From contig CM032669.1 of the NCBI GenBank assembly GCA_019095985.1, positions 9,335,798 to 9,399,797 on the forward strand: 64,000 nt of DNA, given 5' to 3'. Under the pieces are notes generated by a model. It saw nothing but the letters and a program-made list of their open reading frames with translations, did not search any database and was not told where the DNA came from. Source of the stretch: Streblospio benedicti. Its lineage: Eukaryota > Annelida > Polychaeta > Spionida > Spionidae. This document shows, one piece after another, positions 49,701 to 55,413 of this stretch. Position 1 is the stretch's first letter, and each line of letters starts with the position of its first letter. A program made the translations under genes and the position numbers.

Positions 49701-50010
49701 GCACATTCGTAACTTGTGAAATAATCATATGCAATTGCTATTTCAATTGTGCAAATATTTAATACGATTCATCTATGGGGTTCTTGTATGTATGTGATTC
49801 GCACAAGACTTTATTCTACAAAGGGCATATTTGATGAATAATGATTTCTTCATACCTGAAGTGCACTCTCTCCATTGTAGTGAAAATTGACATCAATGTC
49901 TGTTTTCAACAACTCCAGTACTTTTTCTCGATCATGTCCTTTTATTGCACTATGCAGTTCACGGACTTGCCGTCTCGTTGCACGTTTCTCATATGCTGCT
50001 TTTGGGTCAG
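16623..50010 (-). CDS. Ankyrin repeat and SOCS box protein (ASB family), 14 exons, 5' incomplete
   Basis: Fourteen minus-strand exons (50010 down to 16623) join with compatible phases, except at one junction, into about 674 codons. About 17 ankyrin repeats (for example GADVDKFNNDSTSLLNMAA, KGTTPFHEAVRQGHLDI, GADVNAPNRDGDSALWQAS) are followed by a C-terminal SOCS box built from two exons: TPRTLKK|EVRGVIRACLGSRL and then RLGLPKPLVRYVLMEDEL. ASB proteins use the ankyrin domain to hold a substrate and the SOCS box to recruit Elongin B/C and Cullin-5 for ubiquitination. The BC-box consensus (T/S)-L-x3-C-x3-I is met except that the Cys is Val. The Cul5-box LPxP reads LGLP. The protein ends in an acidic tail and GAGWG. 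The N-terminal exon upstream of 50010 is not found. Between exons 8 and 9 one repeat and one phase are missing, and the interval includes a gap. Introns are 0.2-9 kb and rich in insertions. Orthology to a particular ASB is not established. Confidence 0.85.
16830..17062. repeat. Tandem repeat, two units of about 115 bp, in the last intron
   Basis: Both units carry GATTGGTGATTTGCCCT, then TTGAGCGTGAAT and GTGAATTGC, and later ATGAAAT/ATGTGATG and CAACCT. It is intronic, just upstream of exon 14. Confidence 0.7.
17063..18191. repeat. Rest of the last intron, with a dispersed repeat
   Basis: TGTATGCTCCCCGGGGAGTT followed by AATATAGAGTGA occurs at about 17188-17229 and 17810-17850, and a diverged third copy lies at about 22740-22785 in another intron, all on the plus strand. 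A stretch rich in GCAAAT words lies at about 17440-17660. Nothing coding is seen. Confidence 0.5.
18192..18325 (-). CDS. ASB-like exon 13: linker and first half of the SOCS box
   Basis: Acceptor GGATCTGCAG, donor AAG|GTACAG. It encodes GEIATLRDLIFRTGYARDAR, then LSEKTVMQYAHFFFSILKTP and RTLKK. The PRTLKK end is the start of the BC box. Confidence 0.87.
19256..20527. mobile_element. TTAA-bounded piggyBac-type non-autonomous element, copy A
   Basis: It begins TTAATCCTTTGGACGCC and ends TTCGAGAGAGTTAA, so TTAA flanks both sides with imperfect inverted ends. No transposase frame is present. It is a diverged copy of 21020-22271 in the opposite orientation; both share AAATACTCGTGGTTCTAG, GTCAAGGTCATATCA-type blocks and GAAACTAGACYRTCTC. 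Removing it leaves the surrounding LINE contiguous. Confidence 0.78.
21020..22271. mobile_element. TTAA-bounded piggyBac-type non-autonomous element, copy B
   Basis: It starts TTAACCCTTTGGACGCCG and ends GTAAAAAGAGGGTTAA. Its length (1252 bp) is close to copy A (1272 bp) and to 55414-56658 (1245 bp). It is inserted in the same LINE as copy A but in the opposite orientation. There is no coding frame. The class is inferred from the TTAA target and the CCCTTTG ends. Confidence 0.78.
22418..22542 (-). CDS. ASB-like exon 12: ankyrin repeat
   Basis: Acceptor CCCTTTAG, donor ACG|GTGAGT. It encodes CCFTYRDAHPHLELSPLYCA, then VERDNLQMVQLLLSAYPRMP. This is the last ankyrin repeat before the SOCS-box linker. 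Confidence 0.87.
22924..23048 (-). CDS. ASB-like exon 11: ankyrin repeat
   Basis: Acceptor GCTTTCAG, donor ACG|GTGAGA. It encodes MTDLCCTALYYAAQGNHLHL, then ATLLIHHGANPAQPRLAKLP. It starts in phase 0 and leaves two bases. Confidence 0.87.
23368..23540. repeat. Minisatellite units near the 3' end of intron 10
   Basis: About 1.5 copies of a roughly 105-bp unit (TTTCATTGATTGATTGA, then AAAGACTATTCAAGACAAT, then GGGCAATT and AAAGAAAGTGCTC). The main block of the same repeat is 26765-27053, at the other end of this intron. Confidence 0.75.
23848..24030. mobile_element. Small GACCACCTCTAT-family element
   Basis: It starts TACATTAGAACCTTCAATCA and ends, on the minus strand, AGTAGAACATCCCTATTAAG. 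Interior words ACACCTCTATAAA and CTTCATAAAAAAGACCA match the copies at 1440-1985 and 32923-34460. It is non-coding. Confidence 0.5.
24330..25400. repeat. Degenerate GGGTGGGTGCTATCAGGAC-type repeats
   Basis: Scattered, irregular units containing TATCAGGAC, AAGGGTGGGTGCT and GCTGTCAGGAC, from about 24385 to 25385. Nothing coding is recognised. Confidence 0.45.
25452..26597. mobile_element. Non-autonomous element with CAGGGTTnGCAC ends
   Basis: The left end is CAGGGTTAGCACACTCCC and the right end, on the minus strand, CAGGGTTCGCACGCCCC. Both ends carry subterminal CCAGGG/CCCGGG repeats. No transposase frame is present. CAGGG ends suggest a hAT-type element, but an 8-bp target duplication is not evident. 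Confidence 0.5.
25630..25746. repeat. Fold-back (palindrome) inside the 25.5-26.6 kb element
   Basis: Arms at 25630-25680 and 25687-25746 share TTTTTATTCATATAATCTTA and CACTTGAAAAAAA in reverse complement, with a loop of about six bases. Confidence 0.8.
26765..27053. repeat. Minisatellite starting at the exon 10 splice donor
   Basis: About 2.5 units of the roughly 105-bp repeat run right up to exon 10. The final unit includes the true donor (minus strand AAG|GTGAGGATGGCGAGCAC). The other units carry the matching AAAGGTGAACATGAGGAGCA, a donor-like sequence. Confidence 0.8.
27054..27265 (-). CDS. ASB-like exon 10: two ankyrin repeats
   Basis: Acceptor CACCCTATAG, donor AAG|GTGAGG. It encodes GADVNAPNRDGDSALWQASS, then GQEAMVEYLLSVPG, EHAPLLSAVYAGYSGIVRRL and IDAGADVNK. 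It is the largest exon and strongly GC-rich. Confidence 0.88.
27415..27616. repeat. Fold-back repeat in intron 9
   Basis: Arms of about 95 bp at 27415-27511 and 27520-27616. AACAAGAATTTTAAGATGCC and GGCGAGGCTTTCGTT are mirrored on the right. The loop is very short. Confidence 0.85.
27781..27907 (-). CDS. ASB-like exon 9: ankyrin repeat
   Basis: Acceptor TGTGTTGTAG, donor ATG|GTAAGC. It encodes TLSALLEAGSRTDVLEAETG, then QSPLFAAIAHGYADAVRLLV and QH. It starts in phase 0, whereas exon 8 ends in phase 1, so one exon between them is unaccounted for. Confidence 0.87.
27973..28307. mobile_element. 335-bp inverted-repeat element (TTCTAATAAGCGCAC ends)
   Basis: Ends TACCGTATTCATTCTAATAA-GCGCAC and, on the minus strand, TACGGTATTTGTTCTTATTA-GCGCAC. 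It is flanked by near-identical direct repeats beginning TAGCCAATATT (before 27973 and from about 28306). There is no coding frame. The family is not identified. Confidence 0.7.
28308..29835. other. AT-rich intron, nothing recognised
   Basis: I searched the minus strand for the missing ankyrin exon and found no candidate. No other feature is supported. Confidence 0.4.
29836..31406 (-). mobile_element. hAT-superfamily transposase remnant
   Basis: A 438-codon open frame (31152-29836) begins MSALYYLFKDTPARRER. It holds the hAT dimerisation block MSHGQASVERGFSVNKEV near the C-terminus, followed by a Lys-rich coiled tail. Upstream, in other frames, the related blocks HATAKDMVVHF, ISMDGPNVNWSFL and CGLHIIHNSFKAGATSTSWK are present up to 31406, so at least two frameshifts break the N-terminal half. 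The MDGPNVNW...NSFKAG...SWKVTSVMSALYYLFKD architecture is that of the ZNF862/KIAA1586-like hAT transposases common in marine invertebrates. It lies in an intron of the ASB gene on the same strand. Terminal inverted repeats were not identified. Confidence 0.82.
31407..31726. other. Intron, upstream flank of the hAT remnant
   Basis: A splice-acceptor-like GTTTGATTTCCAG lies at 31407-31419, directly before the hAT coding blocks. Otherwise nothing is seen. Confidence 0.35.
31727..31826. other. Assembly gap (100 N)
   Basis: A placeholder gap inside the interval where the ASB gene lacks one ankyrin-encoding exon. Confidence 0.99.
32258..32383 (-). CDS. ASB-like exon 8: ankyrin repeat
   Basis: Acceptor GTTTATTGCAG, donor CAG|GTAGGT. 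It encodes DAVKLFLDAGADVHKVSNCG, then SGLLHAAVIGNKPQLMTLFL and EA plus one base. Confidence 0.87.
32401..32508. repeat. Single arm of the 48-kb fold-back family
   Basis: It shares AACAGATAA, GAGTCAAAAAAGTACGAAAT and AATGCTTTATCAAGTGAAAA with one arm of 48158-48340. It lies 18 bp upstream of exon 8. Confidence 0.75.
32923..34460. mobile_element. Long GACCACCTCTAT-family element
   Basis: The left end TACAGTGGAACCTCCCAATA and the minus-strand right end TACACTGGAACCTCTCAATG form TIRs with TA. Tandem ACCACCTCTATACA(C/G)AG units follow the left end. A hairpin lies at about 33068-33143 (ACATCTGGAACCACA with TGTGGTTCCAAGATGT), and a 17-C run at about 33241-33257. No transposase frame is present. It could be two separate insertions of one family rather than one element. 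Confidence 0.45.
34850..36332 (+). CDS. Unrecognised intronless secreted Cys-rich protein, frame interrupted once
   Basis: From the ATG at 34850 (CAAATGG context) the frame encodes a signal peptide (MATLMNMMILSLCVSHVGC), then a mature chain with many Cys, aromatic and charged residues (EYVYCYEFVGLYGDNIGTYH). This frame ends at about 35437. A second frame, offset by one base and open to 36332, continues with the same composition (CYKALSALWCDLHKYETFLT ... YKGLCPEWWPPPCGA). Together they span about 490 codons with several N-glycosylation sequons. The switch must lie in about 35350-35410, and no usable GT/AG intron explains it, so it is a frameshift mutation, an assembly error or recoding. I know no matching family. 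It lies antisense in the intron between ASB exons 8 and 7, like the other intronless genes here. It is not a recognisable transposon protein. Confidence 0.6.
36333..37860. other. Region after the orphan gene, unassigned frames
   Basis: Plus-strand open stretches at 36435-36734 (with GRQPWQRFVNNIINDRKFTK) and 36773-37039 (VFQFVMRLTNFAQFRIHLF) have fairly protein-like composition but no recognised domain and no splice evidence. Nothing else is seen. Confidence 0.3.
37861..37955. repeat. Single arm of the 48-kb fold-back family plus its flank
   Basis: It shares TACCTTTTTGACTCTACTAT, CTGTTCTGTTTTA and GGTACGAGCAGCTCCAAGAA with the region 48129-48345, so the repeat unit extends beyond the palindrome into its flank. 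Confidence 0.75.
37956..39690. other. Intron, nothing recognised
   Basis: No exon or element ends are supported. A minus-strand open stretch at 38759-39013 has no recognisable domain. Confidence 0.35.
39691..41133 (+). mobile_element. Tc1/mariner-type element with HTH-only coding remnant
   Basis: Flanked by TA on both sides (39689-39690, 41134-41135). The left end begins CAGTAGTGATGACGAATTAG and the minus-strand right end CAGTACTGATGATGGATTAT. The TIR continues as GGACATGGAATTT and GGACAGGGAATTT, so it is about 33 bp with a few mismatches. Subterminal regions are full of AATTCGCGAAT-like words. The interior holds a single helix-turn-helix frame at 40161-40409 and no recognisable DDE/D catalytic frame. 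It is 1443 bp and lies in an ASB intron. Confidence 0.8.
40161..40409 (+). CDS. Helix-turn-helix fragment of a Tc1/mariner-like transposase
   Basis: The frame reads LELEYKYKIIQLHKRGYGRI, then RICKSVSEQFNSQISPSTVR and NIITKYKKTG. This is the N-terminal DNA-binding HTH pattern of Tc1/mariner transposases (KI-x-x-LHK-x-G ... S-x-STVR-x-II-x-KYK-x-TG). The frame has no ATG near its start; the codon at 40161 is TTG and the frame stays open upstream. It ends after about 82 codons without a catalytic domain, where full transposases are about 340 residues. It may be a degraded remnant, or a small DNA-binding product if an upstream start is used. Confidence 0.65.
   Translation: MQWLELEYKYKIIQLHKRGYGRIRICKSVSEQFNSQISPSTVRNIITKYKKTGEKPSAYFAKQAIINIYRVMLLPNVNKTSA
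41403..41511 (-). CDS. ASB-like exon 7: ankyrin repeat
   Basis: Acceptor TGTGCTGCAG, donor CTAG|GTAATG. It encodes GLHVIRALIHDCGCNINVQD, then KQGWTPLYHAAFAGEL plus one base. Confidence 0.88.
41512..43206. other. Intron 6, simple repeats only
   Basis: AATCTTAAT words recur at about 41560-41640. No exon or bounded element is recognised. Confidence 0.4.
43207..43352 (-). CDS. ASB-like exon 6: ankyrin repeat
   Basis: Acceptor TCTCTGTAG, donor AAG|GTAACG. It encodes EAVRQGHLDIMLLLHKAGCD, then VDKTENEETAAPIHTAVRVY and AHYFMEEGK. The repeat ending in HYFMEEGK is longer than the canonical 33 residues. Confidence 0.88.
43424..43638. repeat. Fold-back repeat in intron 5
   Basis: Arms of about 100 bp at 43424-43524 and 43537-43638 with a loop of about 12 bases. 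TCAATCACTTCAATT, CTGCTTTTATTTCCAAATAC and TTCGAACACTTCAGGT are inverted on the right. It lies about 70 bp upstream of exon 6. Confidence 0.88.
43979..44125 (-). CDS. ASB-like exon 5: ankyrin repeat
   Basis: Acceptor ATTTGCTTCAG, donor ACG|GTGAGC. It encodes GCKLNTREKYGGTALWFAAH, then LGYGKIAQKLCDAKADVNLH and NNKGTTPFH. Confidence 0.88.
44126..46451. other. Intron 4, AT-rich
   Basis: Apart from the element at 45511-45862, I see nothing that can be annotated. Confidence 0.4.
45511..45862. mobile_element. Candidate inverted-repeat element with CCCCGG-rich ends
   Basis: The left end carries CGCCGTAACC and GCCCCGGGGTGCCGTGA. The right end read on the minus strand carries TGCCGTAACC and ATACCCCGGCCCGTGA. 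The GC-rich ends stand out from the AT-rich surroundings. No coding frame is present and no clear target duplication. Confidence 0.4.
46452..46586 (-). CDS. ASB-like exon 4: ankyrin repeat
   Basis: Acceptor TTTGCTTGCAG, donor CTG|GTGAGT. It encodes ACEEIAEMLINADCDLDWFD, then NERKTALIVAVENGHEHIVD and MLINA. The exon is less GC-rich than its downstream neighbours. Confidence 0.88.
46963..47046. repeat. Short fold-back repeat in intron 3
   Basis: Arms of about 40 bp around CGCTGCTTTATT-GATG-AATAAAGCAGCG, extended by TTTTATACTATATT and its inverse. Confidence 0.85.
47280..47700. repeat. Tandem duplication of about 215 bp
   Basis: Units begin AACATGATATGGCATAGTAT and AACATGATATGACCTAGTAT (about 47280 and 47498). 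They share TTTGTGTCAACA, CACTAATACT and AAACTGATTTCTAGT. Intronic. Confidence 0.8.
48129..48345. repeat. Near-perfect fold-back element in intron 3
   Basis: Arms at 48158-48248 and 48250-48340 with almost no loop. AACAGATAATAAAGTCAAAA, GGTACGAAA and CAATGCTTTCTCAAGT are mirrored. Single-arm relatives lie at 32401-32508 and 37861-37955. It ends about 30 bp from exon 3. Confidence 0.9.
48374..48556 (-). CDS. ASB-like exon 3: ankyrin repeats
   Basis: Acceptor TTTTCCCCTCAG, donor AAAG|GTGGGG. It encodes ELLVSHKCELNLTNVHGASA, then LNTAAYRNYPEIARLLIQQE and GCDLDRPNRKGQTALNVACR-K. Confidence 0.88.
49071..49203 (-). CDS. ASB-like exon 2: ankyrin repeat
   Basis: Acceptor CATGCTTTCAG, donor GCAG|GTATAG. 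It encodes LAVCNGDLDLCQILINHGAD, then VDKFNNDSTSLLNMAAWNGH and SSIA. It is AT-richer than exons 8-14. Confidence 0.88.
49226..49473. mobile_element. TA-bounded pogo-type MITE beside exon 2
   Basis: Ends CAGTACAACCTCAAATATCC and, on the minus strand, CAGTACAACCTCTTTTATCC, flanked by TA. It is 248 bp with no frame. The CAGTAnAACCTCnnnTATCC style is that of pogo-derived MITEs. Its left edge is 22 bases from the acceptor of exon 2. Confidence 0.85.
49856..50010 (-). CDS. ASB-like exon 1 (first exon found, not the true first)
   Basis: Acceptor TTTGTTGCAG, donor CAG|GTATGA. It encodes DPKAAYEKRATRRQVRELHS, then AIKGHDREKVLELLKTDIDV and NFHYNGESALQ, after two bases of a split codon. A further 5' exon must exist. 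No candidate ATG exon was recognised in 50-64 kb. Confidence 0.85.
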
Positions 50011-50185
50011 CTGCAACAAATCAAATTTTGTGTTTGATCAAATTAGATCATCTAGACAGCCCAACAGAAATCCGTGAATGAACGTTAATTGCGATAATGT
50101 GATTTTAAAGACTTTTATCATTCAAACAGCATCGAAATTTTTACATGATGTAATGTATTTGACACCAACATCACAACGTTTGTTA

Positions 50186-51370
50186 ACCCTTTGCCGGTCG
50201 GAAAGGCATTTATGCCTTAATGCATGCCGAAAAATGAGCCTAAAACATAGCTTCTTCAAACCCTCGTATCTATCAAAGTGTTTGTAACATGCATCGTACA
50301 AGACCACGTGGTGAATCAAAATCGCCTACTCCATTCATTAGCAATCACCTTATAACGATATAAACCACTTTTTATAGTAAATAATATATGTTTTTCAAAG
50401 AAGACATACTTAGAGATGAAATACCAGTTTACGGTACGCAACTTTGACCACTAAATCTAATTATTTGTCGTCAGAAACCCCCATCGGCTTTTATGTCAAA
50501 AAGAATCGGCTACCATTTTCCTATCTGTTTGTAAACATCTCATTAGCATGTGGTGAACCCTGACCTCACAAAAATAATTTATTCCCTCATTATATTTCGT
50601 GTGTTTACGCCCATTTCTGAGGCTGTAGCCTCTGCCAACAGCGTTTAACAAGCATAGCAGCATTGCAAAACACGCATGCTGGGGCAAGGCTACTGTTTCA
50701 GCCAATCACAAGCATTTCCGCTGTAGAAATTGACAGCTAATAATGGTGGTAAGCATAGACTGAAAATATTTCTCTGTAAAATGTAGATTTCAACGATAAT
50801 GATGAAATGGAGGCATCTATAAAATCCACCACTGTTTGGCGGATACGATGTGGAAGCATCGTCATCTTTCGCAAGAGCATGTTTGGCCTGTGCGTTACGT
50901 CACAGCGGGAGATTGGAAACAATGTCAAGTGCGACACGAAAAATTAGCAAGCCGGTAAGAAGCATCAAGAAAATCGTTAGTTTTGTGAATTAAATTTGGT
51001 TCTGATAATAATTTCTTTTTTGTTCCATAACGTCTAGCATGCCTTTCTGCGTTGATTGATAGTTTAAATAAGTCATTACATCATAGAGTCATGCGATAAT
51101 ACCAAACCGCCTCGGCCTGTCAAATGACAATGTTTTGAATCGAGAAGCGAGATCTCGGATGGTTATAATTAAGATTTCTTTCAAAACGTATAATAATATG
51201 AGTTGTAAGTGTGAAAATAAGAATCTAAATCGCATGTCATGTCTCCTGTGTAAGTATAATACTATTTGGACTCTTCAGTATACCTGTAGAACTCGCAGTA
51301 TCTAGGACAATAAAATCTGAAAATCAATGACTTTGTGTGATGTGAATATACGTCAAACGTCCAAAATGAT
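50186..51370. mobile_element. Candidate further TTAA-type element
   Basis: It begins TTAACCCTTTGCCGG. Near its right end it has GCCTGTCAAATGACA, a word shared with copies A and B at a similar distance from the end, and finishes with AAACGTCCAAA, resembling the inverse of the CCTTTGGACG end. The right TTAA is not intact, so the boundary is uncertain. Confidence 0.4.
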
Positions 51371-52394
51371 ACGTGTACATAGATAGTTATGTAGTTGCAC
51401 AAAAGAAGAAAAACGTCTACAATTTCTGCAGGTGGTCAATTACATACATGTAGAATAAATATTGTAAACTTACCAGGTGTAAGGGAATTTCTATTGGCAA
51501 TGACGTCTGACTTTATACATGACATTTGAGATGTACACGTACATGGGGATGCATATGTATGTTTGGAAATGTACGTTATAGACTTGCCATATATATTGTT
51601 TTTACATTTATTATACTTATTTTCTTTTAAAAAACCAAACAAATCTATTTTTATATATTGCTGGTAATAATGAATTACTTACTACACAGTTAGTTGTTTA
51701 TTTTTGTTTATTTTTGTTTACATGTGCGTTTGTGCGTTCGGGTGGTGGTGAAATTTGTCAGTACAGTCAAATATTCCATGTTATATAACTTGCTTAGAAG
51801 GGAGGTGACCCCATGTTTTTTTTTTATTCAATATGCTGAGTGGTTGGTTCTCTACATTGTGTGAGATTTTCATTAAAAAATCAGTTGCCAATATTTTTTA
51901 AATCACACTTTTGTACTACGGAGTCACTATTTTTCTACTACTGTGAAAGAGAGTATCAGAAAGTATTTCAGCTGTTACAGTGTTTATATATGTGAATCTT
52001 AAAAATAAATTAGCATTTGGCGACTCGGGTGATACTATAGAACAAATATGTGTAAAAAAAGTATGCAAATAAAATTAAAATCATAATAAACAAACATTAT
52101 TGCAGTCAGTCCATTACAGCTGCCTATACGATTTTCATGCCTTTTTCTTGAAAAAACGCATGTTTTGAGACGCTCATATTTCCTGACCAAAGGTGGTAAC
52201 CTATAATTTTGCGTCTATTTTCCACACCAGTAACACCTTGGCATACACTATGGGAAATTTGAATGAAAAAATCAGTTCAGGATCAATTACACAACTCACA
52301 ACTTAGTGTGCCTGAAAACTAATTACATCATCTATGCATCGGTATCGTCAATATGCACCATAGAAGTCATAACACTGACTGCATATAAATGTAA
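51371..52394. other. Nothing recognised
   Basis: AT-rich sequence without exon or element ends that I can support. Confidence 0.4.
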
Positions 52395-53083
52395 TATCAA
52401 TGTTGTGTTACTTACATAGCCGCCATAGATCTTCTGATATACTGAAAGAAGCATTTATATGTTGTAAAAATATGTATAATAATGGCATTCATTCTTGGTA
52501 CTCTTCAGTTAAATTTTTACTTGATAAATTAGAGTTAACAGAAACAGTTTTACAAGATTATTCAATAGCTACAATCAAAAGGTTAATCATACAGAAGTTG
52601 AAATGTTTGTTTATGAAAGCACGGTTTCATGAAAAACATAATGCTGTTAGAAAACTAGACACTTATTTTACATTCAAAAATAGCTATCAGAGAGCAAAGT
52701 ATCTTGAATTGTCGAATTTCAAACTTAGAAAAATCATTTGCAAATTTCGTATTAGTTCACATAATTTAAGAATAGAATCAGAAAGACATACCGGTAATAT
52801 CAAGCCCATACACAGTAATCAGAGAATATGTAAGTTATGTACAAATTATGATATAGAAAATGGAATTCATTTTTTAACAAAATGTCCTTTATATAATAGT
52901 TTACGTTCTGATTTCTACTCCACTGTTATCACTGGTTATAGATATTTGTAATAATTCGAAGAATTTACATAATTTATCCAAATTTGTATGGTTGTTAAAA
53001 ACGGAGGATTTAGATATAATAGAAAAACTAGGTAATCTTCTGATTCATTGTTTTAATTTAAGAACAGAAAATATGGGAACCTA
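52395..53083 (+). mobile_element. LINE ORF2 C-terminal fragment
   Basis: The frame gives IICKFRISSHNLRIESERHT, then HSNQRICKLCTNYDIENGIH and FLTKCPLYNSLRSDFY. This is the RISSHNL-x-IE ... R-x-C-x-x-C ... HF-x-x-x-CP-x-Y pattern typical of the C-terminal zinc-knuckle region of many invertebrate non-LTR ORF2 proteins. Near 52935 the frame shifts and continues to a stop at about 53083. It is 5'-truncated. Confidence 0.75.
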
Positions 53084-53164
53084 AGATGAAGCTGTTCAAT
53101 TTATCAATATACCTTTATCATAATAATCTGAATATTCTATGATATCTTAACTTAGTAAACAATG

Positions 53165-53542
53165 TAGATGCGCGCACCAATTGCCGGACGGGCGGTAATT
53201 ATTCGGATGACGGTAGAACGTAATACACAACGGTCTGTTAGTATTGATTTTGAACAAAAGCAATCTCGAAACGACAGAAGGTGAAGGACGTTATCAAATT
53301 TAAAGCTTTATGCTATAATTTTGTGAACAAACCACAGCTTTAAAAACGCACTTGCACAGTATGCGATTGAAGTTGTATTTTATTAGCTATGACGTTTTCA
53401 TTTGGTTTCTTTCTACTGTAACATCTATAAAAAAAGTTGGTCACTATATACAATTACTTTTCTTCATATTTCAATGAGAAATTTGGATGTTTATTTGACT
53501 TAATTACGTGCTTTTTGTCTGAATAATTGGCGCGCACATCTA
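53165..53542. mobile_element. TA-bounded MITE (GATGYGCGCRCCAATT ends)
   Basis: Ends TAGATGCGCGCACCAATTG and, on the minus strand, TAGATGTGCGCGCCAATTA. It is 378 bp with no frame. It shares its right TA with the next element. Confidence 0.75.
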
Positions 53543-53706
53543 GAGCACTGCACACCCAGTTCGTGCATTTTAATGTTTAAACAATCGTAACACAGCTATT
53601 AATAAACCCACAATAGTGTTTGATGTGTCAAAATAAAGCTACTTACTTATATTGAGCATAACAATTTTATTTAAATAACACACGAACTGGATGTGCAGTG
53701 CTCTAG
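53540..53706. mobile_element. TA-bounded MITE (GAGCACTGCACA ends)
   Basis: Ends CTAGAGCACTGCACACCCAG-TTCGTG and, on the minus strand, CTAGAGCACTGCACATCCAG-TTCGTG, 25 of 26 matching. It is 167 bp, adjoining the previous element. Confidence 0.85.
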
Positions 53707-55017
53707 TGTATTGCACTAATGTTCTAGCTATGTGTGTTGTTTTTGCTTATATATTAGATCTACTGTAATATTATTGTAATCACTAAAAAAAATGTAATAA
53801 TTTTGCTACCCGCAAGGATCCATGATTGGTTGATTAACTTTTTCTTTTCTATTCTATTCTATAATGTATTTTTTTAAATAATCTTCTTAGGAAATCTTAA
53901 TAAACATCTCTCTAATTTGTTACCAATCATTACTTGAATCCTCCCCTTTTTGGTTTAAATTGACAATTCTTTTTTTTATAAAGGTGTTGATATTCACTCA
54001 TAACAGTCATGTGTACATTGTATATGTCATCTTGTACACACATTATACAAATATGCAAGAAATGATATTCGAATGCCATAAAAAGACATTTTTCATTTTA
54101 CTTTAATTTTTATCATAATGTCCTCAAAAAGGACCTTCTTCTTTTCAGGTTGAATCCTCCTATATAGGAGCTGTCTTAAAAGTTTATTTAAATTATGTCT
54201 CTCTCTATACATATAAAATCAGAGTTCAATTGCACTAGGCATGGCCCATTTGATGTCGCGGGGTGGCCAGGCAAAATATTGAAATAAATAATCGCGCCCC
54301 CCAATTTTGAGAAATAAATAATCTATCCCTAACAAAATGTAAAAAAAATTGTCAACCTTTGGAAAAGAGTAAAATAAATATCTGTGCTCTAATGCTCAAA
54401 GATTTTGTGTCTGAATATAGGTATACATTGTTGTGTAACTAGAATTTTCTCATTAAGGATCAATATATCTCAAAATTTATTGCTCGCTGCGCTCGAGAAA
54501 TCATTTATAAGAAAATCCAATTGTGTGAACCCTACTTATTCAACACCAGTGTTTCTTTTTTAATATTCATTGTCATTTTGTTTGAAATGCATTGTATTAT
54601 TGTTATGATTGCACGATAGACTTTATTGTTATGATAGAAATAAAAGTTAACTTAAATTTGTTTATCAATCAGCACTGGAATCTGTAAGAAACTGGTTCCA
54701 ATTGCCGAAGTTGGATATCAAAGGAGTATGGCAATACATATGCAAGAGACTAAACTTTGCATCTAATATTGTGTTGATGTATGTACTGTATAACCAGGAT
54801 ATTTTGTTGTTATTAAATTTCGCAGTTTCAATCCATAAATTATTTTGTGACTTCAATTTTGTGGTTTTGGTCCATCATGGAATTACCTATCTTAGGCTTT
54901 AGTTATTATTTGCTGACTATTTCATTTTGTAGTTCTGGATGATAGCCACAAAATTTGCAAATTAACTCATGCTCAAGCGTTTCTTGTTTTACAGTACGTT
55001 GTAACCAATATTTGATG
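53707..55017. other. Nothing recognised
   Basis: AT-rich spacer. No coding or element signal that I can defend. Confidence 0.4.
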
Positions 55018-55189
55018 TACCATATACAACCATCTAAGTGCCCACCCTTGTGTAACAGCCCTCCAGCCTCTTTTTCTTAAATGTCCATAAGAATTATGTA
55101 GTAACTGCACTCTCGTGTAACAGCCCACCCCCCAGTTTGAGAAAATTTCAATTTAACGACCCTGGGCACTTGGATGGTTGTATACGGTA
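55018..55189. mobile_element. TA-bounded MITE (TATACAACCATC ends)
   Basis: Ends TACCATATACAACCATCTAA-GTGCCCA and, on the minus strand, TACCGTATACAACCATCCAA-GTGCCCA. An internal direct repeat, GTGTAACAGCCC, occurs twice. 172 bp. Confidence 0.85.
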
Positions 55190-55413
55190 ATTAGAAATAA
55201 AGTTTGACTACAATGTTTATTTTATATCTAAAAAATAATCCTGCTTCCTAGAATCTGAAAAAAAAATAATAATTGTGCCTTAAAAGTCAAAGGAAAAAAT
55301 ATGTATTCTCTGAGAAAAATGAAAATAAATATTTGGACTTTAAACTAAAATGCCTGGCCACCCCCCCAAACATCAAATGGTTCGTGCCTAAGTGTCTGCT
55401 TTATATTATTAGT

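Noticed and set aside
50930-50965. Possible plus-strand first exon (MSSATRKISKP followed by GTAAGA)
   Set aside because: Too short, on the wrong strand for the ASB gene and probably inside a TTAA-type element candidate. No downstream partner exon was found.
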